A stretch of DNA of 64,000 bases, taken from positions 1 through 64,000 of the forward strand of contig NZ_BMHE01000002.1 of assembly GCF_014640555.1 (NCBI RefSeq). Reading direction: 5' to 3'. Below the pieces are notes generated by a model. That model worked only from the letters and a program-made list of their open reading frames with translations, made no database searches and had not been told where the DNA came from. The position numbers and the translations under genes were made by a program. The DNA is from Paenibacillus marchantiophytorum (GTDB lineage: Bacteria > Bacillota > Bacilli > Paenibacillales > NBRC-103111). Below, in pieces: positions 1-10,300 of this stretch; the stretch's first letter is position 1, and the number at the start of each line of letters is the position of its first letter.

Positions 1-53
1 AGTTCAACCCTCTCTCAAGTGTGTGGTAGTGGTACTAAACACTTCGAGATTTG

Positions 54-72
54 GGGAGGTACTCCCTTTTTT
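54..72 (+). terminator. possible terminator of a gene left of the window
   Basis: A short GC-rich stem (GGGAG, loop GTA, CTCCC) is followed directly by six T. The stem is only five pairs, so this is a weak call. No reading frame was recognised in the 50 bases before it. Confidence 0.35.
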
Positions 73-136
73 GCGCCTTAAATACTCAGATGGGGTAAGG
101 CTTTTGAATTATGAAATTCATTCAATTAAATAATGT

Positions 137-164
137 TTGAAATTAAGTTTGCGGATGTTAAAAT
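137..164 (+). promoter_or_regulatory. likely sigma-A promoter for the AraC-type regulator
   Basis: TTGAAA at 137-142 and TAAAAT at 159-164 are separated by 16 bases. They lie about 40 bases upstream of the proposed start at 205. Apart from this and the weak hairpin at 54-72, nothing was recognised in the first 204 bases. Confidence 0.45.
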
Positions 165-204
165 CTAACTGATCTCATTTTGGGCATTGTGGGGGTTATA
201 CAGA

Positions 205-2553
205 GTGAAGATGCTGATAAAGCTGAGTTCCAAAAAATATTTAACCCGGATCTACTTATGGTTCGCCTCGTTAATCTTATTAGTGACTGCTATTTTATCG
301 AGTGTCGTGTACTATAACGTCCAGGAAAAGGTTCTTGAGAGCGAATACAAGAATAGCCAAAAGCTTCTTGCTCAGACCAAATACAATATGGAAAATCTAA
401 ATAATATGGTTCGTAATTTAATTTTGTCGACTTACAACAATAACGATGTTAAGTCATTAATGTATTTGAATGATAACGAGACTTTTGATTATATGAATAT
501 GATGAACAAGCTGAGAAGCTCTGTTGTTTGGAGCAATTCGTTCGTCCACTCGGTATACATTTATAACAATAACAAGCATATAACGTATTCCACATTCGGC
601 GAATTTATTCATAATGACACAGAGTGGGAGAGACTTTTGCAATTGCATGGGGGGTCTTTGCCGCCGCTCAAGCCGATTATCCATGATATGAATGTGAGTC
701 TCGACTCACAGCATGTTCAGAAGGAGAAAGTTCTTACCTACGTGATGTATGAACTGACCGACGAGCAGGGCAGAATGGATGGAGCCGTCATTATTAATAT
801 CAAATTAGAGTGGTTGTTCGATAATATCAAAACGATAAACAATTTTGAAGCGGAGCAGCTTAGTCAAATGTTCATTCTCAGTGACAAGCGCGATTTCATT
901 GAAGTGAGTCAGGAATCGTCTGAGAAAGGAACTAAGCTGGAAGCTTTATTAAAGGAAAAATATGAATCTTCGGGAGAGACAGGAAACTACTTCACAGTAA
1001 AATTGAACGGCACTAAGTATTTGGCTGCGTACATCACTGTAGATAATACCGGGTGGGTTTTGTTTAAAACGGTTCCCTACGATGAAGCCTACGTTTATTT
1101 GAATAAACTAAGAACCAGTATTATTGTCATAACTGTCATAGTTCTGCTTGTTACATTATTAGTTCTCTTGCAAGTATCCAGAGGGATCTACAAACCTGTC
1201 GAACAATTGGTTTCCCAGCTCCGATCGAGCCATTCATTCGGCGAGCAAATTGGATCTTCGAAGGATGAGTTTAGTTTTTTTCAGGACGTTTATAGGAATT
1301 CCGCAAATCAACTGGGACAGTTCCAATTAGAGAGAACTTCCAATCAACAACATAGGAAGTACCGCTTTTTAAGCAAGTGGGTATTAAACAGCTTATCGGT
1401 TTCCCAAGTCGAGTTTGAATTACTTAGCAAAGAGTACAAGCTGCCATTCCGACAGGAGCAAAACTTTATGATCTGCGTACTTAAATTCGATGATTACAAG
1501 AGTTTGACTGAGCAAAAGCTGGAAGAGAAAGAACTCCTCGTATTCGCGGTAATGAACATCGCTTTGGAATCTTTAAGCAAAGTATGTATGGCAGAAGCAG
1601 TTGACTTGCGCAACGATCATGTTGCCTTGATTCTACAGGCGGATATGCCGGAAGATATGCTGAAGGAGTCCATTTTACTGCTGATTCAGGAGTGTCAAAT
1701 CTATTTGCTGCAGCGTTATCATTTGTCAATTACAGCATCGTTAAGTGTCAGTGTCACAGACCATACCTACTTAACAACGGCCTATCAACAGGCACTCTAT
1801 GTATCAATGTATCGATTCATCTCTGGTAAAATGTCGTTGTTGACACAAGACTACATTACACAATTGGGTCAGATCCCCTCGATGGACCGGGTGTTGGAGC
1901 TTGAAAATCAACTGCTCGAGCAAGTGCGGACTGCCAACTATCGAGGGGCAACCGATAAACTAGCGGATCTGTTGGATGAAGTGAAAAGGTTGGAATACAG
2001 CGATATGATGCTGTCCTTGCTGCATACCGTGAACCAATTTAAGTATCTCGTCTATGATTTGAATAAGGCTCGTCCAAAACCCGTCAAAGTCAATGCGATT
2101 CTAATGAGCAAAGAATTGCTGGAAATAGAAACGATTAACGAATTTCAAATTAAATTAATGGAAGTCATTTATGAAGTTACGAGTGATACGGAGGCACAAA
2201 GTCAACAAGTCTCTGATGAAACGACCAAAGCGATCCGTATCGAGCAATTGATCAGCGAACGGTATGCAGACATGAATCTGGGGGCTGCAGAGCTCGCTCT
2301 GATCGTAGGCGTATCCGCCTCCAAGATTGGAAAGCTTTTCAAGGCTTATAAGCATATGTCTATTCCTGATTATATCAACCGTGTTCGATTGGAGAAGGCT
2401 GTTGAATGGATGGAGAATTCCCAACTAACGATTCAAGAGATTATTCTTAAAGTCGGTTTTGAAAATGAAAGCTATTTTTATAAAGTGTTTAAAGCCAAAT
2501 TTGGGACAACTCCCCGTGAGTTTATAGCTAAACGAGCGAAGGAACGAATGTAA
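205..2553 (+). CDS. membrane-bound AraC-family sensor/transcription regulator (YesN type)
   Basis: About 782 residues. A membrane segment near residues 10-35 precedes an extracellular Cache-like sensor region, a second membrane segment follows near 310-330, and then a cytoplasmic linker. The last 100 residues form an AraC-type double helix-turn-helix, with the usual ending in which 'VGFENESYFYKVFKAKFG' precedes the final TPREF. Proteins of this build sense a sugar or cell-surface signal and switch on a neighbouring sugar importer; the importer genes follow directly, which supports that role here. GTG at 205 is preferred because GGGGG lies nine bases before it; ATG at 211 is the alternative. 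The ligand cannot be read from the sequence. Confidence 0.9.
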   Translation: MKMLIKLSSKKYLTRIYLWFASLILLVTAILSSVVYYNVQEKVLESEYKNSQKLLAQTKYNMENLNNMVRNLILSTYNNNDVKSLMYLNDNETFDYMNMMNKLRSSVVWSNSFVHSVYIYNNNKHITYSTFGEFIHNDTEWERLLQLHGGSLPPLKPIIHDMNVSLDSQHVQKEKVLTYVMYELTDEQGRMDGAVIINIKLEWLFDNIKTINNFEAEQLSQMFILSDKRDFIEVSQESSEKGTKLEALLKEKYESSGETGNYFTVKLNGTKYLAAYITVDNTGWVLFKTVPYDEAYVYLNKLRTSIIVITVIVLLVTLLVLLQVSRGIYKPVEQLVSQLRSSHSFGEQIGSSKDEFSFFQDVYRNSANQLGQFQLERTSNQQHRKYRFLSKWVLNSLSVSQVEFELLSKEYKLPFRQEQNFMICVLKFDDYKSLTEQKLEEKELLVFAVMNIALESLSKVCMAEAVDLRNDHVALILQADMPEDMLKESILLLIQECQIYLLQRYHLSITASLSVSVTDHTYLTTAYQQALYVSMYRFISGKMSLLTQDYITQLGQIPSMDRVLELENQLLEQVRTANYRGATDKLADLLDEVKRLEYSDMMLSLLHTVNQFKYLVYDLNKARPKPVKVNAILMSKELLEIETINEFQIKLMEVIYEVTSDTEAQSQQVSDETTKAIRIEQLISERYADMNLGAAELALIVGVSASKIGKLFKAYKHMSIPDYINRVRLEKAVEWMENSQLTIQEIILKVGFENESYFYKVFKAKFGTTPREFIAKRAKERM

Positions 2554-2574
2554 GGATTACATGTAAGGAGCAAG

Positions 2575-2628
2575 ACCGTTTACGTTAGTATAGGCCGCTC
2601 AGACCTTGCTATGTAACGGTTTTTTTTG
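2575..2628 (+). terminator. terminator after the AraC-type regulator
   Basis: ACCGTT near 2576 pairs with AACGGT near 2615, with further partial pairing inside, and is followed by eight T. It separates the regulator from the importer operon, so the importer probably has its own promoter in 2630-2780. No convincing -35/-10 pair was found in that stretch. Confidence 0.6.
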
Positions 2629-2787
2629 TATATCGGCCAAAAAATGCAGTCACGGAAAGGGAAAGGTCGAAAAAGTGCGGTCGCCGAAACAGTTGAAAAA
2701 AAATGAGCAGTATACGGTTCGTTAACATATGCCTTACATTTGGGGTGTCATCAAGCGTAGACATTAATTTACCGAAGGAGTGGGACT

Positions 2788-3708
2788 GTGATTGCATTAA
2801 AGAAAGAGATAACCTATTTGAGAAAAAACAAAAGTTTGTTTCTCTTGTCACTACCGGCAGTGTTGTTTGTTTTTGCCTTCTCCTATTTACCGATGTTCGG
2901 TACTGTGTTGGCATTCAAGGATTACAATTATGCCAAAGGCATATGGGGAAGTGATTGGTCGGGGCTGGATAACTTTAAGTTTTTCTTTACTTCTCAAGAT
3001 GCGTGGAGAGTGACACGCAATACGCTAGTATTGAATGCTTTGTTTATCGTAATTGGATTGGCAGCCTCGGTTGTATTCGGCATATTGCTGGCGGAGATGG
3101 GAAGGAAGGCGGTAAGGCTATTCCAAAGTATTCTCTTTTTTCCTTACTTTCTATCGTGGGTTGTCGTAGGTTATATATCGTACATTCTGTTAAATCCTAC
3201 GTACGGTGCTGTCAATCAATTGTTGAAATGGCTGGGGATCGCATCAGTTGATTGGTACTCCGACCCTACGTACTGGCCTGCTATCCTGGTCATTACTTAT
3301 CTTTGGAAAAATGTAGGCTATACGGCAATTATATTCTATACCGGGCTAATGTCAGTCGATCCCAGCTATTATGAAGCAGCTTCTATTGATGGAGCATCGA
3401 GATTTCAGCAAATCTTGCGTATTTCGTATCCTTTAATCGTTCCGCTTGTGCTGTTGCTTTTCATACTGAATGTGGGCAAAATCTTTTTCTCAGATTTCGG
3501 TTTGTTTTATTTTATTCCCCGCAATGTAGGAGCCTTATACCCGACAACGGATGTTATCGATACTTACGTATATCGTTCATTAAGGGTTGTAGGGGACATC
3601 GGTATGGCATCGGCTGCAGGACTTTATCAATCGTTCGTTGGTCTTGTGCTTGTCCTAATCACCAATCGGATTGTGAAAAAATTCGACAGCGATAGCGCGT
3701 TATTCTAG
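2788..3708 (+). CDS. sugar ABC transporter permease, first subunit (LplB/UgpA type)
   Basis: 306 residues with about six membrane segments, the first at residues 15-35. The EAA loop that contacts the ATPase is visible as 'EAASIDGASRFQQILRIS' near residue 198. The closest functional class is the Paenibacillus/Bacillus polysaccharide permease LplB. The start is GTG at 2788, set by AAGGAG about seven bases upstream. It is the first gene of a three-gene importer operon. No ATPase gene is present, which is usual for this group: a shared MsmX-like ATPase encoded elsewhere energises several such importers. The substrate is probably an oligosaccharide, by family only. Confidence 0.93.
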   Translation: MIALKKEITYLRKNKSLFLLSLPAVLFVFAFSYLPMFGTVLAFKDYNYAKGIWGSDWSGLDNFKFFFTSQDAWRVTRNTLVLNALFIVIGLAASVVFGILLAEMGRKAVRLFQSILFFPYFLSWVVVGYISYILLNPTYGAVNQLLKWLGIASVDWYSDPTYWPAILVITYLWKNVGYTAIIFYTGLMSVDPSYYEAASIDGASRFQQILRISYPLIVPLVLLLFILNVGKIFFSDFGLFYFIPRNVGALYPTTDVIDTYVYRSLRVVGDIGMASAAGLYQSFVGLVLVLITNRIVKKFDSDSALF

Positions 3709-3727
3709 CTTGAAAGGAGTTTCACCC

Positions 3728-4615
3728 ATGCCAGTACGAAGTCGTTCACAGATGTGGTTCCAAGGTATAAATATGTTGTTCTTCTTAATCATTTCCATTG
3801 TGATGGTCATTCCACTAATCTACGTGCTTTCGGTGTCGTTAACCTCTGACTCAGACATTGTACAGTATGGATACAGCCTTGTTCCTAAGCATATCACGAG
3901 TACGGCATATACCTATTTAATGAAAACACCAAAGCAAATAATCAATGCGTATGCGATTACGATTATCGTGACTGTTCTTGGCACTGCTTTAAGCCTCATT
4001 TTGACGACGACAGTCGCATATGTCATGACACGAAGAGATTATAGATATCACCGAATCACAACTTTTTATATATTCTTTACGATGATTTTTAATGGGGGGC
4101 TCGTCCCCACGTATATGGTTGTAACCAAGATTCTACATCTTCAGGATACATTATTTGCCTTATTCTTGCCCTATGGCGTAAGTGCGTGGTTCGCCATGCT
4201 CATGCGCGGATTTCTGATGAGTATGCCATTCGAAGTTATAGAATCAGCCAAGATCGATGGGGCAAGTGAGCTTCGTATCTTCACAACGATCATTGTGCCG
4301 CTGTCCAAACCTGCGCTTGCAACGGTTGGGTTATTCTACGCGCTGGCCTATTGGAACGATTGGTGGCTAGCTATGCTGTATATTTCCAATGATAATCTCG
4401 TCCCTCTGCAATATTTGCTGCAAAGCATTATGGCGAATCTAGAGCATCTAACCAGCCATGTGCAAGCGGGACTCAATATTAATTTGGATCAAATTCCAGG
4501 TGAATCCGCTCGCATGGCTATTGCGGTGCTAGCGATAGGTCCCATGATGTTCGTATTTCCATTCTTTCAGAAATACATCGTTAGAGGGCTCACATTAGGT
4601 GCAGTTAAAGGTTAG
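3728..4615 (+). CDS. sugar ABC transporter permease, second subunit (YtcP type)
   Basis: 295 residues with six predicted membrane segments and the EAA loop 'ESAKIDGASELRIFTTII' near residue 178. This is the partner of the preceding permease; the two form the membrane channel for the lipoprotein encoded next. ATG at 3728 is chosen because AAAGGAG sits about nine bases before it and the upstream gene ends at 3708; an in-frame TTG at 3710 would swallow the ribosome binding site. The gap to the previous gene is 19 bases, consistent with one transcript. Confidence 0.93.
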   Translation: MPVRSRSQMWFQGINMLFFLIISIVMVIPLIYVLSVSLTSDSDIVQYGYSLVPKHITSTAYTYLMKTPKQIINAYAITIIVTVLGTALSLILTTTVAYVMTRRDYRYHRITTFYIFFTMIFNGGLVPTYMVVTKILHLQDTLFALFLPYGVSAWFAMLMRGFLMSMPFEVIESAKIDGASELRIFTTIIVPLSKPALATVGLFYALAYWNDWWLAMLYISNDNLVPLQYLLQSIMANLEHLTSHVQAGLNINLDQIPGESARMAIAVLAIGPMMFVFPFFQKYIVRGLTLGAVKG

Positions 4616-4668
4616 GTTGTTACACTCGTTTGGGTGTTCAATAATAGAGAAATTGGGAGGCACTAGAC

Positions 4669-6222
4669 ATGATAACTAGAAAAATGAAATTGATGCCATT
4701 TGTATTATCCACGATTCTAGTAGGCTCTATGACGCTTGCAGGCTGCGGCAAAACGGGGGAAACCACTTCAACAGCTTCACCGAGTACAGCAGGAACAGAG
4801 ACAAAGGCTCCGAGCCTCGAAGCAAAGAAATTGGATCCAGTAACGCTCAAATGGTACCTGCCTCAAGGTACTTTCCCGGATGCGAAAGCGGTATTCGCTG
4901 AAATGAGCAAAATCACGAAAGAAAAAATTAATGCCGACCTCGATATTGAATTGGTAGATTGGGGAAATTACGATCAAAAAATGCAAGCAGTACTTGCTTC
5001 TGGTGAAAATGTAGATTTAATGTTTACCTCGAACTGGTCGAATGATTATGTTTCTGCGGTGAATAAAGGTGCTTTTATGGATATTACAGATTTGCTCAAG
5101 AAATATGGCACGAATATTTTAAAGCAAGTTCCTGAAAAAGCATGGAACGCTCCAAAGATTAACGGCAAGCTCTATGGTATTATTAATACACAAGTCCTTG
5201 GTAAAGCACCGGGCATGCTAATTAATAAAACATATGCTGATAAATATGGGCTCGATGCATCGAAAGTCAAAAAGCTTGAAGATTTGACGCCATTCTTGGA
5301 GAAAGTAGCTGTAGGTGAAAAAGATAAATACGCATTCAATGTAAAAGGTAATGACGATCCACTGAGTTATATCGGAACTGCGCTTGGTATTGAGTATTTC
5401 GCAGATACGAATCCAGGTGTAATGCTTATCAATGATAACGATACGAAGATCGTGAATCTGTTTGAAACTAAAGAATATACAGCGTTCCTGAAACTGATGC
5501 ATGAATGGTATCAAAAAGGCATTATCCGTAGGGATGCACCAACGATTACAGATTTAGCTGCGGATGAGAAGGCTGGGAAATATATTACAAGAATAGGAGT
5601 AATGAACCCTGACGTAGCGGCTAACCAAGCAGAACGGTATGGAAATGGTAAGCCGGAAAATGTATTAACTGCTCAGTTTTCGCCAGCTTATATGAGTACA
5701 GGTTCTATTCTTGGAACGTTGACAGCCATTCCACGTACATCCAAGAATCCAGAACGGGCTATGATGTTCTATGATCTAATGTATTCGGATGCTAAGCTAT
5801 TTAACCTTATGAACTATGGTATTGAGAACAAGCACTACAAAAAAGTGGGTGATGATCTCATCGAAACCATTCCTAACAGTGGATATAATGTCGCTTCGGG
5901 TTGGGAGTATGGCAACATGTTTAACTCCTATCGCACGAGTCCGTTACAACCTAAATGGTTCCCAGTAGGCCCTGATATGAACAATACCGCAATTTCGTCC
6001 AAATTGCTCGGCTTTAGCTTCGATGCTTCCAAGGTGAAAAGCGAGCTTGCGCAATGTGCTGCTGTTATAACCGAGTTTAACGCGGGCTTAATAACAGGAG
6101 CGCTTGATCCTGACACGACGCTGCCTAAACTAAATGAAAAGCTGAAAAAAGCAGGCATGGACAAGCTGCTGGCTGAAATGCAAACACAAATTGATGCTTG
6201 GAAGGTAGCAAACAAAAAGTAA
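4669..6222 (+). CDS. sugar-binding lipoprotein of the ABC importer
   Basis: 517 residues. The N-terminus is a lipoprotein signal with lipobox LAGC (Cys at about residue 26), followed by a Ser/Thr/Ala-rich linker and a large family-1-type solute-binding domain. It captures the sugar outside the membrane and passes it to the two permeases encoded upstream. The length and the 'TLKWYLPQGTFPDAK' start of the mature domain fit the large Paenibacillus LipO/YtcQ-type binding proteins. GGGAGG precedes the ATG by eight bases. The gene ends the operon; a strong hairpin follows. Confidence 0.93.
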   Translation: MITRKMKLMPFVLSTILVGSMTLAGCGKTGETTSTASPSTAGTETKAPSLEAKKLDPVTLKWYLPQGTFPDAKAVFAEMSKITKEKINADLDIELVDWGNYDQKMQAVLASGENVDLMFTSNWSNDYVSAVNKGAFMDITDLLKKYGTNILKQVPEKAWNAPKINGKLYGIINTQVLGKAPGMLINKTYADKYGLDASKVKKLEDLTPFLEKVAVGEKDKYAFNVKGNDDPLSYIGTALGIEYFADTNPGVMLINDNDTKIVNLFETKEYTAFLKLMHEWYQKGIIRRDAPTITDLAADEKAGKYITRIGVMNPDVAANQAERYGNGKPENVLTAQFSPAYMSTGSILGTLTAIPRTSKNPERAMMFYDLMYSDAKLFNLMNYGIENKHYKKVGDDLIETIPNSGYNVASGWEYGNMFNSYRTSPLQPKWFPVGPDMNNTAISSKLLGFSFDASKVKSELAQCAAVITEFNAGLITGALDPDTTLPKLNEKLKKAGMDKLLAEMQTQIDAWKVANKK

Positions 6223-6233
6223 ACTGATGCGTA

Positions 6234-6275
6234 AAAAATGCCGCTATCTGGTTGGAATCCAGATAGCGGCATTTT
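6234..6275. terminator. bidirectional terminator between the importer operon and trhO
   Basis: An 11-bp perfect stem, CCGCTATCTGG with CCAGATAGCGG, has a seven-base loop. A run of A lies before it and a run of T after it, so it can end transcription from both the importer operon (plus) and trhO (minus). Confidence 0.9.
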
Positions 6276-6327
6276 TGATGCATGCAGATGGTCATTTATT
6301 TAGGAAGGGCTCTCGCTAAGAACGCCT

Positions 6328-7233
6328 TTAAGCCTCAAGCGAGCTAAGCGTCTTCTCTTCGCACTCCTTGGAGCAGAAGCTGTTGTGCTCCTCTTCACAG
6401 GCTTCGCAGCAGATGTGCTTCAAATGGCAGAGATCGTTCGCACAGTTAATGTAGCGATCTTCGGCCGTTCCGCAGTGGTAGCATTTGCCGACCACAATAT
6501 CTTCTTCGGTCCGGTTGATCGGGACTGAGATCCGTTCGTCGAAGACGTAGCATTTGCCGTCGAAAAGCCGGCCTTGCACTTCTTCATCTTTCCCGTAGCT
6601 GACAATACCGCCATCGAGTTGGTAGACGTCTTTGAAGCCTTCCTGAATAAGGAATCCGGATAGCTTCTCGCAGCGGATGCCGCCTGTGCAGTAAGTCAGA
6701 ATCGGTTTATCCTTGAAGTCCTGCAGGTTAGTGCGAATCCACTCCGGGAATTCTCTTGTCGTTTCAACTTCCGGGCGAATAGCGCCGCGGAAATGGCCGA
6801 TGTCGAATTCATAATGATTGCGGCCATCAAGGACAATAACATCCTCTTGCAACAGTTTTTCGTAGAATTCCTTAGGCTTCAGATGAGTGCCGGTTAATTC
6901 ATTCGGATTGACATCTTCCTCCAAGCGGAAGGTGACGAGCTCCTTTTTCGGGCGAACGAACAGCTTTTTGAAAGCATGGCCTTCACTCTCATCTATTTTA
7001 TAAACCATATCTCGAAACTGAGGGACTTGCTGCATCATAGCCATGTAAGCATCGGTTTGCTCCACAGTCCCCGAAAGCGTACCATTAATACCTTCCGGAG
7101 CAATCAGGATGCGGCCTTTGATGCCAAGCTTTTTGCAATAAGCCAAATGTTCACGGGCCAACGCCTCATGGTCCATAATGGTGACGAATTTATAATACAA
7201 CAAAATGCGGTAAGGAGCGCTTTGTACTGTCAT
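6328..7233 (-). CDS. trhO: tRNA uridine-34 hydroxylase TrhO (rhodanese family)
   Basis: 301 residues. This family makes 5-hydroxyuridine at the wobble position of tRNAs, using molecular oxygen. An N-terminal acylphosphatase-like region is followed by a rhodanese domain whose active loop reads '[12 protein letters not shown]', matching the YceA/YbfQ/TrhO group. A cysteine-rich tail ('[14 protein letters not shown]' and later CxxxC pairs) probably binds zinc. The ATG at 7233 has AGGTGG nine bases before it. The large hybrid kinase gene lies 81 bases upstream on the same strand, but no functional link is evident. Confidence 0.93.
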   Translation of the reverse strand: MTVQSAPYRILLYYKFVTIMDHEALAREHLAYCKKLGIKGRILIAPEGINGTLSGTVEQTDAYMAMMQQVPQFRDMVYKIDESEGHAFKKLFVRPKKELVTFRLEEDVNPNELTGTHLKPKEFYEKLLQEDVIVLDGRNHYEFDIGHFRGAIRPEVETTREFPEWIRTNLQDFKDKPILTYCTGGIRCEKLSGFLIQEGFKDVYQLDGGIVSYGKDEEVQGRLFDGKCYVFDERISVPINRTEEDIVVGKCYHCGTAEDRYINCANDLCHLKHICCEACEEEHNSFCSKECEEKTLSSLEA

Positions 7234-7314
7234 GATTAAACCACCTATACGTATAAATTACCTGCTAAGGAACAGAAGAACCTATGCATATAGTGACATA
7301 AATCAGCACATTTT

Positions 7315-10300
7315 TCAATCAACAAGCAGATTTTGGATCTTAAGCGTCACAACGTCTAAGACGAAAGCGAGTGATTGAAGTTGATTCTCTATCAGGATCG
7401 TTTGAATATCATCCGGTTCTTTGACTTGTTTGAGCCTATCTTCCAGTAAAGTTGCCGCGGCAAACACGCGATTGGCAGACAGATTGCTTGAAGAACCTCG
7501 CAAGGCATGCAAGAGGCCGATCGCCTCTTCATAATCTCCATTTTGTATCTGCTGGGTGAGATGTTCACTGACAGAGGTGGACTGTGTTAAGAACTTTCGC
7601 AGCATGCCTTGATAGATGTCTGTTTTTCCGCCGACTCTACTTAGTCCTTCCGCCATATCAAGATCAAGCCCCGCCATTTGTTTGCTTTGTTGCAGGAATG
7701 TTTCTACAACGGTGAATAATCGGTCTGGAATAATTGGTTTAGAGATCACCTCATTCATACCGGCGCGTAGACATGCCAAGCGTTGTTCCGTTGTGGAATC
7801 AGCAGTTACGGCAATAATCGGAATCTGACTCCACTGAGGTTGAAGACGAATGAGCTTCGTCGTTTCGATACCATCAAGGCCTGGCATGTGAATGTCCATT
7901 AAAATGAGGTCATAGCGGGTAATCTCCAAATCCTGCAAAGCTTCTAAACCGCCTGGTGCTACCTGGACGTCACAATGCATGTTTTCGAGCAATGTGCGGG
8001 CAACCACTTGATTAATTTCGTTGTCTTCAACCAACAGAATACGGGATTTGGCGTGCAAGTCTTCTGTTGATTGCTCCTGTATAAGAGGCGGTGAGCTTAA
8101 CTCTTCGGATGGCGGTGAGTTGGTCAACGCTTGTAAAGTTTGATAAAGAACACTTCTTGAGATGGGTTTAACCAAAATGGCAGTTGGCATAGATTGCGCC
8201 GGGAGCATTTCCAGTGCATCCCGTCCGGGCAGCGTTGTGTAGATGATCGTTTTGATTCTTTGGTGTTTGCTTGCCTCGAGCATGTCCAGCCACACTTCTT
8301 CCCCGTACATATCGGCAGCTTCCATATCCAGGATGAGCAGATCGATAGGAATGACCTCGATGGCTCTTCTTGCTTCTTTCCAAGTATGGATGCCTGCGGC
8401 TTCTATACACATCGTTTGGAGCATATGAACAAGTACGCGATTAAGTTCAGGGTGATCCTCCACAATAAAGGTGCGAAGCGGGAAGTGCTGCAGGGTTTTC
8501 ATATATTCAGGACAGAAAGCAAAGGGCAAACTGACACGGAATTCACTGCCTGATAATGGATGACTAGCGACCTCGATGGAGCCGCCCATATTTTCGATAA
8601 TATTTTTGGAAATGACCAGTCCAAGACCGGTGCCGCCGAATTTGCGGCTTGCTACTTCATCCGCTTGAACAAAAGGTTGGAAAAGCATGGCGATCTGCTC
8701 GTCATTCATCCCAATACCTGTATCCATGATGGTGAAGCGAATATGAACTTCCTCTTCCCCTAGCTGCTCCACGCGAACCTGTAGGCTAACTGTGCCTTGA
8801 TCTGTGAATTTTATCGCATTCGAAGTGATATTGAGCAGCACTTGATACAGCCGCAGGGAATCGCCAATAAGTCCAAGCGGAACTTGGTCGTGGATATCAC
8901 AAATGAAATCAACGGGTTTGTGACCGAGCAAGACGCTTAGCGTTTCACATACGCGATCAATCGTTTCATCTAGACGAAACTCATGATGCTCAATGGCTAG
9001 CTTGTCTACCTCGAGTTTGGAGAAATCCAGAATATCATTGATGATTTGGGAAAGAGCCAGAGAGGATCTGGTTATTTTACTCATATAGTCCTTCTGAAGA
9101 GAGGACATCGCTGTGCGCTCCATCAAGTGGGATAATCCGACGATGCCATTCAAGGGTGTTCGAATTTCATGGCTCATTCGGGCAAGGAAAATCCCCTTCG
9201 CCAAATTGGCTTCATCCGCTTCTTGTTTCGCTCGAATAAGCTCATCTTTTGCTTGAATGCGATCTGTGATATCACGCGTGATGGCAGAGAAATAATGCGC
9301 TTCTTTGTCCGTGGGGCAGTGCGGCACGATAATGATAGAAATAAACATCTGCCTATGGTCTCTCGTTAACACTTCGGCCTCAAATTCCCAGAAGCCCTCT
9401 TGAATGGCTGTTTCCAGACCTTCCTCAAAGTTGATATCATCGTTCATAATTTCAACGAGGTCGTTGAAATGCTTTTCGGAGGTGTCGCCTTCGGCTACTC
9501 CTATAGAGCTTCTGCCAGCCTGATTCATATAGAAGATAAAGCCATCCATGTCAAATGAAATAATCGCGTCCCGCGCGCTTTCTACAATGGTCAGGAGTCG
9601 CTGCTTTGTTTCGTTGCTTTCTTTAATATCGCTGATATCCCGAGCGATGAAGACATACCCTTTCAAATCGCCGCTTGGATGCGTAATGCCGCTTACGCTT
9701 AATTGAACGTAGATGCGGCTGCCATCTTTGTGATGCCAGATCCATTCGGTATCTTCTTTCAATTGACGCAAGGTTCGAATAACGAGCGCCGTGCAGTCCG
9801 CTGGCACATATTCTCCAAGTTCCGCAGAATATTTCGCAGCCCGCTCTGTTAGTTGCTCTTGGTCCAGCCATAAGTATGGGGTCGCCTGTTTATGCACTTC
9901 GGCGAAAGAATAGCCTAGAAGTTCTACGGCTCTGCTATTGATATGATTGATCGTAAAAGAGGGATCGGTGACAATCATGGCATAATTGTTGTGATGAATG
10001 AAAGCTTCGAACGGCTCGAAGAGTTCTCTTAAATTCTCAATCATGCCATTCACGGAATGAGCAAGCGCGCCTAGATCATCCTTGCTTTTAATTTCCAAAG
10101 GTTTGATATAAAAGTTGCCTGCCGCGACAGACTCTGTCACATGTAGAATTTCCTTGATTCTTTTAATAATGAGTGTATTGGCTGTCAAATAAATAAACAG
10201 AAAAATAATCGCGACAGCCAACAAAATTAAGCAAATTGTTGACCATAACAGCGGGCTGGTAGGCGCTTCAAAAGCAGATACGGGCATGGAATAAGCCAAG

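Noticed and set aside
2609..2954. minus- and plus-strand frames of 101 and 83 residues before the permease
   Set aside because: They overlap the permease start and the importer leader; composition is not protein-like and no start signal is seen.
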